Positions 23,626 through 31,214 of a DNA stretch of 31,214 bases are shown here, piece after piece. Origin of the DNA: Cloacimonetes bacterium UBA5835 (GTDB lineage: Bacteria; Cloacimonadota; Cloacimonadia; Cloacimonadales; Cloacimonadaceae). The notes below the pieces were generated by a model. The model made no database searches, had not been told where the DNA came from, and saw only the letters and a list, made by a program, of their open reading frames with translations. Positions within the stretch are counted from its first letter, which is position 1; every line of letters begins with the position of its first letter. The stretch covers positions 1 to 31,214 of the forward strand of contig DJGX01000018.1 in assembly GCA_002432865.1 (NCBI GenBank). Direction: 5' to 3'. The position numbers and the translations under genes are program-made.

Positions 23626-25020
23626 ATGAGCACTCCCTTTATCCGGTTGATGAAACAGGAAGGCATAAGGGAAGATGTTATCCGTACTTTTGAAGCATAT
23701 TATAAGATGCTTGTTAAAGGCGAAAAAGGGCTTATTAAGGAAGAAGAAATTTCTCCTCCAGCGGAAGAGAATTTGATTGATTATCAACAGATAAGACAAA
23801 ATTCTCGCAGCTCTATGTTAAAAAATACTGCTGTTATAAAACTAAATGGTGGCTTAGGAACAAGTATGGGGCTTTCCAAAGCGAAATCACTATTACCAGT
23901 GAAAAACAATCTGAACTTTCTGGATATTATCAGCCGTCAGGTTCTAACTTTAAGGTCAATTTCCGGATATGATGTTCCCTTGCTTTTTATGAACAGTTTC
24001 AGTACTGAAGAGGACACCCTAAAATATCTGGAAAAATATCCAGATTTAGGTAAGCAGGGTTTGCCACTTTCTTTTTTACAGAATAAATTTCCCCGCATCC
24101 GTCAGGATAACCTGATGCCCTATGAAAATAAGGATAAGAAATTGATGTGGAACCCTCCGGGGCATGGGGATATTTATACTGCTTTGGGTGATTTACTGGA
24201 AAAAATGATTATGCAGGGTTGCCGCTATGCTTTTGTTTCCAATGCAGATAATTTAGGAGCGATCGTAGATACATCCATTCCAGCCTATATGGAAGATAAT
24301 AATATTCCTTTTTTAATGGAGGTCTGTTTACGCAGCCCAATGGATAAAAAAGGAGGTCATCTTTGTGAAGATAAATTTGGACAATTGCTCTTAAGGGAAA
24401 TTGCTCAATGCTCCGATAATGATTTGCCCCGCTTTCAAGATATCGAATATTACAAATATTTCAATACTAATAACTTGTGGATAGATTTAAGAGCTTTAGA
24501 ATGGTATATAATTGCTAATGAAGGTTTGCTGCTGTTACCGTTAATTGTTAATCCTAAGATAGTGGAAGGAACTCCTGTTTATCAATTGGAAACAGCTATG
24601 GGTTCGGCAATTAGTATATTTAACAATTCCAAGGCATTAATTGTTCCCAGGGAACGATTTGCACCTGTAAAAAAAACAAATGATCTTTTAGCTCTTTGGT
24701 CGGATGCTTATGATCTGAACGATATGTATCAGGTAGTGTTGAAGCGTGGTCTGGAAAAACCACCGGTAATTGAATTGGATGAAATCTATTATGGGAAAAT
24801 TGATGATATGCAAAAGCGTTTTAGCAAAGGTATCCCTTGTTTAAGCGGTTGTAAGGAATTGAAAATTTACGGGGATGTAAGTTTTGGAGAAGGAGTTATT
24901 TGTGAGGGCAAAACAACTCTAAAAGCCAGTAATCCGGTATTTGTGCAAAATTGTTTGCTTACCGGAGAAGTGAATTTTGATATGCAAAGAAATTTCCCTC
25001 AAGACAAAGCAGGAGGATGA
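23626..25020 (+). CDS. UTP--glucose-1-phosphate uridylyltransferase (eukaryotic-type UDPGP family)
   Basis: 464 aa. Makes UDP-glucose (or a related UDP-sugar) from UTP and sugar-1-phosphate for glycan synthesis in the cytoplasm. The nucleotide loop LNGGLGTSMG (about 73-82) with a following KAKSLLPV, the MNSFSTEEDTLKYL segment, NPPGHGDIYTAL and FVSNADNLGA mark the UDPGP family, which differs from bacterial GalU. The C-terminal 60 residues form a left-handed helix-like tail (ELKIYGDVSFGEGVICEGKT). GGAG precedes the ATG. The gene ends in the ribosome site of mlaD. Sugar specificity (Glc, GlcNAc or Gal) cannot be settled by eye. Confidence 0.88.
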   Translation: MSTPFIRLMKQEGIREDVIRTFEAYYKMLVKGEKGLIKEEEISPPAEENLIDYQQIRQNSRSSMLKNTAVIKLNGGLGTSMGLSKAKSLLPVKNNLNFLDIISRQVLTLRSISGYDVPLLFMNSFSTEEDTLKYLEKYPDLGKQGLPLSFLQNKFPRIRQDNLMPYENKDKKLMWNPPGHGDIYTALGDLLEKMIMQGCRYAFVSNADNLGAIVDTSIPAYMEDNNIPFLMEVCLRSPMDKKGGHLCEDKFGQLLLREIAQCSDNDLPRFQDIEYYKYFNTNNLWIDLRALEWYIIANEGLLLLPLIVNPKIVEGTPVYQLETAMGSAISIFNNSKALIVPRERFAPVKKTNDLLALWSDAYDLNDMYQVVLKRGLEKPPVIELDEIYYGKIDDMQKRFSKGIPCLSGCKELKIYGDVSFGEGVICEGKTTLKASNPVFVQNCLLTGEVNFDMQRNFPQDKAGG

Positions 25021-25022
25021 AT

Positions 25023-26255
25023 ATGGTTTCCAAGGCTGCTAAAATACGACTAGGGGTTTTTTTAACTATCGGGGCAATTCTGATTATAATTTTTGCGGCA
25101 ATTGTAGCTGGTAGCAGATTAGTAGAAAAGAAAGATATATATTATATTGAATTTGAGGACTATTCTGTTAGTGGATTGCAAGTTGGCAGTTCGGTTAATT
25201 ACCGCGGTATTAAAATCGGTAGAGTAGAAGATATTAAAATCAATCCTAAGGATGTAACTAAAATAATTGTCTCTATAAGTGTTAACCGGGGAACCCCTAT
25301 AAAAGAAGATACGGAAGCCGTTTTACTGTTATCGGGAATAACTGGGCTGAAATCTGTGGAAATTCGGGGCGGAACTAATGAAGCTAAACTGTTGAAACCT
25401 AAAAGTTATATAAAGCCTGGAACTACAATGTTGGAAGATATCAGTGAACGGGCAAAATCAATTGTGGATAAAATCGATATGATAGCTGCCAACCTAAACT
25501 TAATTACTGGAGAGGAAAACAGGCAGAATATTTCTAAGATCCTCGAGCAAACAAGTTTGATTTTGAAAGATACTCACGAAAATCTGGCTACTACGATGCA
25601 AAGCATTAGTAGAATAGCAAATAATACAGCGGATTTAACAGAGGAACTAAGTAGAGATTTAAGTGCAGTAACCGATAATCTCACTAAGAATCTTGATGCT
25701 ATCACTAATAGCGCTACAAGCAATATTCAAAGTGTTTCGGAAACCTCGCAGACAAGTTTAATTAGCGTTACTAGTAATGTAAATAAACAGTTGGAGGAAT
25801 TAACTTCTCAACTAGAATATAGCTTGGCAAGGTTAACTGAAGATGGCTCTGCTTTGATTCGCGAGGCTAATTTAAAAGTTACTACAGTAGGTGAACATAG
25901 CGATCAAATGATTTTGGAAACTACCCGCGAAATATTAACGATCAGTAATAATATTAATAAGACATTAGACCAGGTGAATGCTATTCTTTATACTCCAGGA
26001 GTAGACAGTTTAATGACTAACCTGGGGACTCTGTGCGGAGAACTTTCTAGAACTAATATTAATGAAATGGTAAGTGAGCTATCCACTACAATTCATAAAA
26101 CAGGAAATTTGGTTGCGAACTTGAATAGAGTTGTAACGCGTGGTCAGGGAGACTTACTGGAAATTTTAAGCACCCTAACCGAGACGAGTGAAAATCTGAA
26201 TGAATTTTCTCGTCAGATTGCCGATACGCCTGCTATCTTGCTACGCGGAAATTAG
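25023..26255 (+). CDS. mlaD: MCE/MlaD-family lipid-transport protein with a long helical tail
   Basis: 410 aa from ATG 25023. The ATG at 25017 abuts GGAGG with no spacing, whereas 25023 has 6 nt. One membrane helix (about 8-30) anchors it in the inner membrane. A single MCE domain follows (about 37-125: YYIEFEDYSVSGLQVGSSVN, GIKIGRVEDIKI, LLLSGITGLKSVEIRGG). The remaining 270 residues are helical and rich in T/S/N/L with coiled-coil-like spacing (ATTMQSISRIANNTADLTEEL and similar). E. coli MlaD is only about 183 aa; such tails form a periplasmic tube or needle in PqiB- and Mce-type assemblies. Its partners are the next three genes. Confidence 0.93.
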   Translation: MVSKAAKIRLGVFLTIGAILIIIFAAIVAGSRLVEKKDIYYIEFEDYSVSGLQVGSSVNYRGIKIGRVEDIKINPKDVTKIIVSISVNRGTPIKEDTEAVLLLSGITGLKSVEIRGGTNEAKLLKPKSYIKPGTTMLEDISERAKSIVDKIDMIAANLNLITGEENRQNISKILEQTSLILKDTHENLATTMQSISRIANNTADLTEELSRDLSAVTDNLTKNLDAITNSATSNIQSVSETSQTSLISVTSNVNKQLEELTSQLEYSLARLTEDGSALIREANLKVTTVGEHSDQMILETTREILTISNNINKTLDQVNAILYTPGVDSLMTNLGTLCGELSRTNINEMVSELSTTIHKTGNLVANLNRVVTRGQGDLLEILSTLTETSENLNEFSRQIADTPAILLRGN

Positions 26256-26263
26256 GAGTTATT

Positions 26264-28447
26264 ATGCATAAAATAAAGAGTATGTGCTTCATTATAGGAT
26301 GTTTAGCTTTGGTAATTATGCTTTCAGGCTGCTTGCAAAAGGTGGAAAAAACACCTGTAAACTACTATGTTTTGGAATATCAACCAGGAAGTGAAAAACC
26401 TGAATTACGCAGAGCTAATAATACAGGAAAAAATCTGGAAGTGCTGGATACAGTTTTGCCCAGAACTTATGACCGTAATCAGATAGTGGTAAAAGAGAAT
26501 TTTTATAAAGTAAAATTCCTGCAGACTGATGTTTGGGCAACAAGGCTACGAGATGCTATTCCCAACTTAGTTGTCCAGCGTGTGAAAGCATACAATATTT
26601 TTGGAACTGTATCCCGCGGGGAAATTTTGGATAAAGAACCTCACTATTTTCTGGAAACGACAGTGTATAATATTGAAAAGATAGAAGGTGCCGAGCCCCG
26701 AGCTTATTTAAAAATGGAATTTGTTTTACGGGATTCCACTTCTGAGCGGATAGTTTTATCGCATAAAAATGAACGTTCAGTAGAGCTGATAGACCCCTCT
26801 ATGATATATTTGGTTCAAGCATTTAACGATATGATTATGGAAGAGACAGATCTCTTTGCAGCCAAATGTAATCTGTACTTCAGTGGCCACAAAATAGATG
26901 AAAAATCTCTTGCTACTTCTGCTTCACCAATGGCTAGATATGTTTACGAAGAAATGTTTGCCTCAGAAACTGTTAATGATTATGGGGAGTTGATGGTTAT
27001 TACTAAAACCCAAACTGAAGAAGAGCTCCGTTATACAATCGAAGAATTGGATTCGCTGAATTCTGTTATCTCTACAGATGAACTAGTAATGGGAGTGCCA
27101 GCTTTACTGCGTCCGGGTAGATATAGAGTAATAATTGGGGAAATGGAAGATCTAATTATCCCTGTTCAGATTTTACCTCGTCAAAGAACAGTGGTTAAAC
27201 CCAATTGGGGCGAATTAAAAATTGTGATTATGGACGAATCCAAAAGCAGAGTAAGAATGGGATATGATCTCTGGAAAAAAGATGCGGAAGGTGAAGGTTA
27301 TAAAATTTATAGTGGAGGGATGGTAAGTATGGGCGAAGATGAAGTTGGAGCCGTAGATAAGCTTTGGATTTTACCTCCAGGTTCATATTTAGTAAAATTG
27401 GGTGGTGGCTCTTGGAGTGATTTAAAAGATTTTGCCACAGTTGCTTTAGCAGAAGGCGATAAGAAGACGCTAACAATGATTGTTGATCCTGCAGCCGAAG
27501 GAAATGTATTAATCGGTGCAGGTGTTTTTGCTGATGAAGATATCGGTTTGGGTTCCAAGAGAATTCATAGAGGAGCCATACATGGTAATATATCCTTATC
27601 TTCTAATAATAATGTAGATAAGAAAAAGCCAACTTCCAGCGTTTCACTTGCCGGTCAATTTGATAACAGTATAGATACACATGAACTTATAAAACCCTTT
27701 CATTTTACTACTCGAAGCATTTATGATCTGGGCTTAAATAAAACATCCAATCAAGATCTGATATTCAGTCCGGACGATTATTCTCTGAAAAGCGTGTTGA
27801 TGTTATATCCTATGGAAAAGAAGAAATTCCTGCGGAATTTCGCATTCTATGGAAGAATGAACATAAATACGCATTTTTTTGATGAGACAACCTATTTTTC
27901 CGAAAACAAGAATATAATACTTCAAAACGCAGAAGGTGATATTTGTTCAACCCTTTTAGATCAACCGGATTTAAAAACAAAAATCGCTTTCTACCCTCTG
28001 CGTTTGAAAGAAGGAACCGGCTTAACTTATCAAATAAATTTCAGCCCCAGAGCTTGGACAAGCTTACGAGTTGGTTATGGTTGGCTGCAGGACTATAATA
28101 CAAGCAGCTATGTTTTCGATAAAACCATAGTTGACACCCAAACCGGATTGAGTTATGATAGATATATTGAAGAACCGAACAGCAGTTCTAAAGGGATAGA
28201 ATCTACCATCATATTTTCTGCCTTAAATTTACTTAAGTTTGTAAGCATAAATTCTACTTTGGATGTGCTTTTCAGGATGGGTGTGCCAGATCATACTTAT
28301 CGTTTGGAAAACGAAAATCGGATTAGCTTCAAATTATTTAGAAATATCTCGTTAGATGTAAAATTCAATACTTTTTATGATGAAGCAGAAAAACCCTGGA
28401 TGGTTTACGATTATACTACTTTCTTACGCCTTTCGTTATTTTATTAA
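26264..28447 (+). CDS. PqiC-like auxiliary lipoprotein fused to a putative outer-membrane beta-barrel
   Basis: 727 aa. A lipoprotein signal ends at MLSGC (Cys23). Residues about 30-205 match the ABC-transport auxiliary lipoprotein fold (VNYYVLEYQPG, QTDVWATRLRDAIPNLVVQR, YFLETTVYNIEKIEG, SMIYLVQAFNDMIMEET). In PqiC-type systems this part binds the MCE protein at the outer membrane. Residues about 225-400 are a beta-rich PEGA-like linker (LLRPGRYRVIIG, LPPGSYLVKLGGG). Residues about 430-727 contain repeated amphipathic strands (RNFAFYGRMNINTHFF, WTSLRVGYGWLQDY, RISFKLFRNISLDVKF) and end FLRLSLFY, the aromatic C-terminus of outer-membrane barrels. Known PqiC and MlaA partners are separate small proteins, so the fusion is unusual. 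AGGAG lies 6 nt before the ATG. Barrel assignment is inferred from strand pattern. Confidence 0.8.
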   Translation: MHKIKSMCFIIGCLALVIMLSGCLQKVEKTPVNYYVLEYQPGSEKPELRRANNTGKNLEVLDTVLPRTYDRNQIVVKENFYKVKFLQTDVWATRLRDAIPNLVVQRVKAYNIFGTVSRGEILDKEPHYFLETTVYNIEKIEGAEPRAYLKMEFVLRDSTSERIVLSHKNERSVELIDPSMIYLVQAFNDMIMEETDLFAAKCNLYFSGHKIDEKSLATSASPMARYVYEEMFASETVNDYGELMVITKTQTEEELRYTIEELDSLNSVISTDELVMGVPALLRPGRYRVIIGEMEDLIIPVQILPRQRTVVKPNWGELKIVIMDESKSRVRMGYDLWKKDAEGEGYKIYSGGMVSMGEDEVGAVDKLWILPPGSYLVKLGGGSWSDLKDFATVALAEGDKKTLTMIVDPAAEGNVLIGAGVFADEDIGLGSKRIHRGAIHGNISLSSNNNVDKKKPTSSVSLAGQFDNSIDTHELIKPFHFTTRSIYDLGLNKTSNQDLIFSPDDYSLKSVLMLYPMEKKKFLRNFAFYGRMNINTHFFDETTYFSENKNIILQNAEGDICSTLLDQPDLKTKIAFYPLRLKEGTGLTYQINFSPRAWTSLRVGYGWLQDYNTSSYVFDKTIVDTQTGLSYDRYIEEPNSSSKGIESTIIFSALNLLKFVSINSTLDVLFRMGVPDHTYRLENENRISFKLFRNISLDVKFNTFYDEAEKPWMVYDYTTFLRLSLFY

Positions 28448-28455
28448 GAGGATTA

Positions 28456-29532
28456 ATGCCCTGTAGAATTGTAAATAACACACTTTATCTGGAAGGAAAC
28501 CTTACTAAGGAAACGGTTCCTGAGGTCTTATATAGAATTAATACACTCCTTAAAAATCAAAGTCCTAATACGATAGACCTTAGTGGAATATCAAATTTGG
28601 ATAGTGCAGGTGTAGCTTTTCTGGATGAATTGCATAATCGTTTAGCAGCTGAAGGATTATTGATGTTCCAGGGCGTTCAACCACAAATTCAAGAGGTTAT
28701 AGATACTTTTACCTCTTTAAAAATAGAAACTCCTACCCCAGCACGCAAAATGGGTTTCTTTGAAAAAATAGGTGATTCTGTTATTTTGGCAGCTCAGAAT
28801 TTCTATCAGGTAATGATGTTGGCTTCAGAAGTATTCTATTGGAGCTTAATTGGTATTTTTAATAGAAAGGGACAGCGCAAAGGTTCCTTTATTATTCAGT
28901 GTTCACTCTTGGGCTCACAAGCATTGCCGATTTTAGCTTTGCTATCTTTTATAGTAGGTTTTATATTAGCATTGCAGGCCTCGGTGCAGTTAGCTAATTT
29001 TGGAGCAAATGTTTTTATTGCCGATTTAATGGCTTTTTCTATGGTGCGAGAAATAGCTCCTCTAATAACGGCTATTATTGTAGCTGGAAGAAGTGGTTCA
29101 GCTATAGCTTCAGAAATTGCTACAATGCAAGTTACGGAAGAAATTGACGCTTTGAAGATTATGGCTCTTTCTCCTGTGCGCTATGTTGTTGTCCCTAAAT
29201 TTCATGCTATCACAGTTGTTATGCCTATTCTGGTTATGTTTTCTATACTGGTTTCTGAAATTGGAGGCGGTATAATTGCTATTGACTATTTAGACCTCAG
29301 TGTTTATACTTTTGTGCAGCGTTCCATTGATGTTCTATCCATGAAGGATATAGTAACCAGTTTTGGTAAGAGTATTGTTTTTGCCTGGACGATTGTTGTA
29401 ATTGGTGCCTATTGCGGTTTTGAAGTTAAAGGTGGAGCTGAAGGAGTTGGTAAGGCAACTACTTCTTCGGTTGTAGCTTCTATCTTTGCTGTTATTATTT
29501 GGGATGCCATTTTCAGTTTGTTGTATTTATAA
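28456..29532 (+). CDS. mlaE: MlaE-family ABC permease with N-terminal STAS domain
   Basis: 358 aa. Residues about 1-90 are a STAS domain (NTIDLSGISNLDSAGVAFLDEL), the fold of the separate MlaB protein in E. coli; here it is part of the permease. The MlaE domain (about 120-358) has five to six membrane helices and the conserved segments FIVGFILALQASVQLANFGA, MVREIAPLITAIIVAGRSGSAIASEIATM and EEIDALKIMALSP. It lies in the inner membrane and passes lipid to or from the MCE ring. AGAGG precedes the ATG, 8 nt after the lipoprotein stop. Confidence 0.94.
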   Translation: MPCRIVNNTLYLEGNLTKETVPEVLYRINTLLKNQSPNTIDLSGISNLDSAGVAFLDELHNRLAAEGLLMFQGVQPQIQEVIDTFTSLKIETPTPARKMGFFEKIGDSVILAAQNFYQVMMLASEVFYWSLIGIFNRKGQRKGSFIIQCSLLGSQALPILALLSFIVGFILALQASVQLANFGANVFIADLMAFSMVREIAPLITAIIVAGRSGSAIASEIATMQVTEEIDALKIMALSPVRYVVVPKFHAITVVMPILVMFSILVSEIGGGIIAIDYLDLSVYTFVQRSIDVLSMKDIVTSFGKSIVFAWTIVVIGAYCGFEVKGGAEGVGKATTSSVVASIFAVIIWDAIFSLLYL

Positions 29533-29534
29533 TT

Positions 29535-30272
29535 ATGGAACCTATAATCAGCGTTAAGAACTTGGTTGCTAAATATGGTGATAATATTGTTCTGGATAAT
29601 ATTAGCGTGGATATCTTTCCTGGTGAGATAACTGTTATTTTGGGGGGGAGTGGATGTGGAAAAACCACTCTTTTGAAGAATATTTTGCGCTTGGTTGAGC
29701 CCTTTTCGGGTAGCGTAAAAATTTGGGGAGAAGAGGTTTTAGATTTGGATGATATCCAAATGGCCAATATTTTAAAAAAGATAGGAATGCTATTTCAAAG
29801 CGGGGCTTTGCTTAATTCTATCTCCGTTTATGACAATATTAGTATCCCTCTGGAATTGCATACTGATCTTTCCCAAAATTTAATAGATAGAATAATTAAA
29901 GTGAAGCTTAATCTCGTTAACCTCAGTGAGGCGCTTTATAAATTCCCCTCAGAACTTTCCGGCGGTATGAAAAAAAGAGCTGCTTTGGCAAGAGCGATTG
30001 CTTTGGACCCTCAAATCCTGTTTTGTGATGAACCTTCTGCTGGATTGGATCCTTTAACTGCTGCTTCCTTAGATGAATTGATTCTGGAACTAAAAAAACA
30101 ACTGAAAATGACCATTGTGGTTGTTACTCACGAATTGGCTTCCATACATAGAATAGCCGATAAAATCATTTTTCTGGATAGCGGGAAAATGCTTTTTAAC
30201 GGAACTCTGGAAGACGCAAAAAATGCAGGTATTCCTCAAATTGATACCTTTTTTAAAGTAGGTAAATTCTGA
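29535..30272 (+). CDS. mlaF: MlaF-family ABC ATP-binding protein
   Basis: 245 aa from ATG 29535, 2 nt after the mlaE stop. The TTG at 29499 would overlap mlaE by about 30 nt and add a non-homologous start, so it is rejected. Walker A GGSGCGKTT (about 38-46), Q-loop MLFQSGALL, signature LSGGMKKRAALARAIA, Walker B ILFCDEPSAGLDP and the switch VVTHELASIHRIADKI. Energises lipid transport by MlaE/MlaD. The ribosome site is poor, so translation is likely coupled to mlaE. Its stop codon overlaps the probable folA start (CTGA). Confidence 0.94.
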   Translation: MEPIISVKNLVAKYGDNIVLDNISVDIFPGEITVILGGSGCGKTTLLKNILRLVEPFSGSVKIWGEEVLDLDDIQMANILKKIGMLFQSGALLNSISVYDNISIPLELHTDLSQNLIDRIIKVKLNLVNLSEALYKFPSELSGGMKKRAALARAIALDPQILFCDEPSAGLDPLTAASLDELILELKKQLKMTIVVVTHELASIHRIADKIIFLDSGKMLFNGTLEDAKNAGIPQIDTFFKVGKF

Positions 30273-30790
30273 GTATCTCTATTATAGTCGGTTTTGATTT
30301 AAATCGGGTGATTGGTAAAAATGGAAAATTGCCCTGGGATATTCCTGAAGATCTTGCCAGATTCAAGAAAATAACAACAGGTTATCCTGTAATTATGGGA
30401 AAAACAACCTGGAAATCTATAGGAAAAGCACTACCGGGTAGGCAAAATATTGTTATCAGTAAAGATGTATCTCTCCAATTAGAGGGAGCCATTGTTGTTC
30501 ATAGCATAGAAGAAGCCCTGAAGCTGGTTGATGGACAAGAAGCATTTGTAATAGGGGGCGCTCAAATTTATAAACAATTTCTACCTTTGGCGGATAAACT
30601 GTTTATTACTATGGTTCATTCTAAGTTTGATGGGGATACTTTTTTCCCTCCTTATAATGAAGATGAATGGTTGTTGAAGGAAAAAAAGGATATTATTTCT
30701 TCTACGGGCTATCCCCTAAGTTTTTTAACCTATACCAGAAAAGATCACTTTCAAAGTGAAAAGGTGAATAGTGGAAAGGTGGAAAAGTGA
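30269..30790 (+). CDS. folA: Dihydrofolate reductase, probable CTG start
   Basis: 173 aa from CTG 30269. Reduces dihydrofolate to tetrahydrofolate with NADPH. Landmarks: SIISIIVGFDL-type first strand (SISIIVGFDLNRVIGKNGKL), LPWDIPEDLARFKK with the catalytic acidic residue, VIMGKTTWKSIG, LPGRQNIVIS, FVIGGAQIYKQFLPLADKL and TYTRK. The first standard start (GTG 30308) would delete the first strand. A stop (TAA) lies two codons before the CTG, so initiation must fall in ATT-CTG-AGT-ATC-TCT-ATT. CTG overlaps the mlaF stop (CTGA) and has AGGT about 6 nt upstream. Last recognised gene of the plus-strand run. Confidence 0.93.
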   Translation: MSISIIVGFDLNRVIGKNGKLPWDIPEDLARFKKITTGYPVIMGKTTWKSIGKALPGRQNIVISKDVSLQLEGAIVVHSIEEALKLVDGQEAFVIGGAQIYKQFLPLADKLFITMVHSKFDGDTFFPPYNEDEWLLKEKKDIISSTGYPLSFLTYTRKDHFQSEKVNSGKVEK

Positions 30791-30826
30791 AACCGGGAAG
30801 AAACATCAAAAGAAAAAGTTAAGATA

Positions 30827-30971
30827 TGGCAAAATTGTAAGTCAAAACAAAAATCCGTCCCGAAGTCGCTATCTCTGAACCATTCCAACCCATCCCTGCA
30901 AATGTGAAAAAACAACTTCATTCACGATTGTGGAATTTGAAGAATTGTTACAGCTCGGTTGCAAGGGTGTA
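30827..30971 (+). repeat. Long tandem repeat, unit 1 (145 bp shared, 243-bp period)
   Basis: The segment from TGGCAAAATTGTAAGTCAAA to TTGCAAGGGTGTA recurs 243 bp later with two mismatches (AATCCGT/AATTCGT and GTCGCTA/GTCCCTA). Between the copies lie 98 bp of unrelated sequence (30972-31069). One frame is open over most of the unit (VKTKIRPEVAISEPFQPIPA...) but has no convincing start, and a stop follows the leading ATGGCAAAATTG. Confidence 0.9.
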
Positions 30972-31069
30972 AGATTCATATTTTAACTCACAATTTTGAA
31001 GTTAGGAGACCAATTATAATTCGGTTGAAAATGTGTGCAATCTTAGGGATGTGGTTACAGAGAGGGTAG

Positions 31070-31214
31070 TGGCAAAATTGTAAGTCAAAACAAAAATTCG
31101 TCCCGAAGTCCCTATCTCTGAACCATTCCAACCCATCCCTGCAAATGTGAAAAAACAACTTCATTCACGATTGTGGAATTTGAAGAATTGTTACAGCTCG
31201 GTTGCAAGGGTGTA
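31070..31214 (+). repeat. Long tandem repeat, unit 2, cut by the window edge
   Basis: Second copy of 30827-30971 with two mismatches, truncated exactly at the window end, so its true length and any further copies are outside view. The same frame stays open in this copy, and one mismatch changes Ala to Pro. Confidence 0.9.

Noticed and set aside
29499..29534. Upstream TTG start for mlaF
   Set aside because: It overlaps mlaE and adds residues unlike MlaF; ATG 29535 starts the family homology.

Overview
The window is AT-rich bacterial DNA from a diderm (Gram-negative-type) anaerobe. A secreted Omp28-like protein with a Por-type (type IX secretion) C-terminal sorting domain, large Ig-repeat lipoproteins, a urocanate hydratase/cysteine desulfidase pair and a dispersed family of CAGATTACGCAGATT-like repeats together suggest Candidatus Cloacimonadota (Ca. 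Cloacimonas-like). That placement is an inference from gene content, not a proven identification.

Layout. (1) 1-1512: the leader-distal part of a CRISPR array with 21 repeat units (first and last truncated) and 20 spacers; no cas gene is in the window. (2) 1513-2271: a repeat-rich, gene-free stretch that includes a second copy of the array's terminal 87 bp and two REP-like double-hairpin elements. (3) 2272-5470, minus strand: a dGTPase and a secreted thioredoxin-fold/Ig/sorting-domain protein whose obvious signal peptide is interrupted by TAA at codon 3, closed by a rho-independent terminator. (4) A lone small plus-strand gene at 5774-6022. (5) 6261-18200, minus strand: a long housekeeping run infC-rpmI-rplT-pheS-pheT-zapB-like-zapA-[6S-like RNA]-rny-ymdB-folD-lipoprotein. 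infC has a non-AUG start and a structured leader. (6) 18010-19029: a 1-kb gene-free divergent region. (7) 19030-19990: a DUF1848-family gene broken by two homopolymer frameshifts. (8) 20320-30790, plus strand: a tightly packed run cyuA-hutU-UDP-sugar pyrophosphorylase-mlaD-lipoprotein/barrel-mlaE-mlaF-folA. (9) 30827-31214: a tandem repeat with a 243-bp period that runs off the window.

How the genes work together. The minus-strand run groups translation (IF3, L35, L20, PheRS), division-ring coiled coils (ZapA, ZapB-like), RNA decay and its phosphodiesterase partner (RNase Y, YmdB), and C1-folate metabolism (FolD). The plus-strand run joins amino-acid fermentation (cysteine/serine and histidine breakdown) to nucleotide-sugar synthesis, an MCE/Mla-type lipid transporter and dihydrofolate reductase.

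The most interesting candidate system is the MCE transporter. The MCE protein has an unusually long helical tail. The PqiC-like auxiliary lipoprotein is fused in one polypeptide to what looks like an outer-membrane beta-barrel, and the permease carries its own STAS domain. This suggests a self-contained inner-to-outer-membrane lipid conduit. Other points of interest are the mosaic CRISPR repeats, a FolD that lacks its catalytic lysine, a 6S-like RNA next to zapA, and a CTG-initiated folA.
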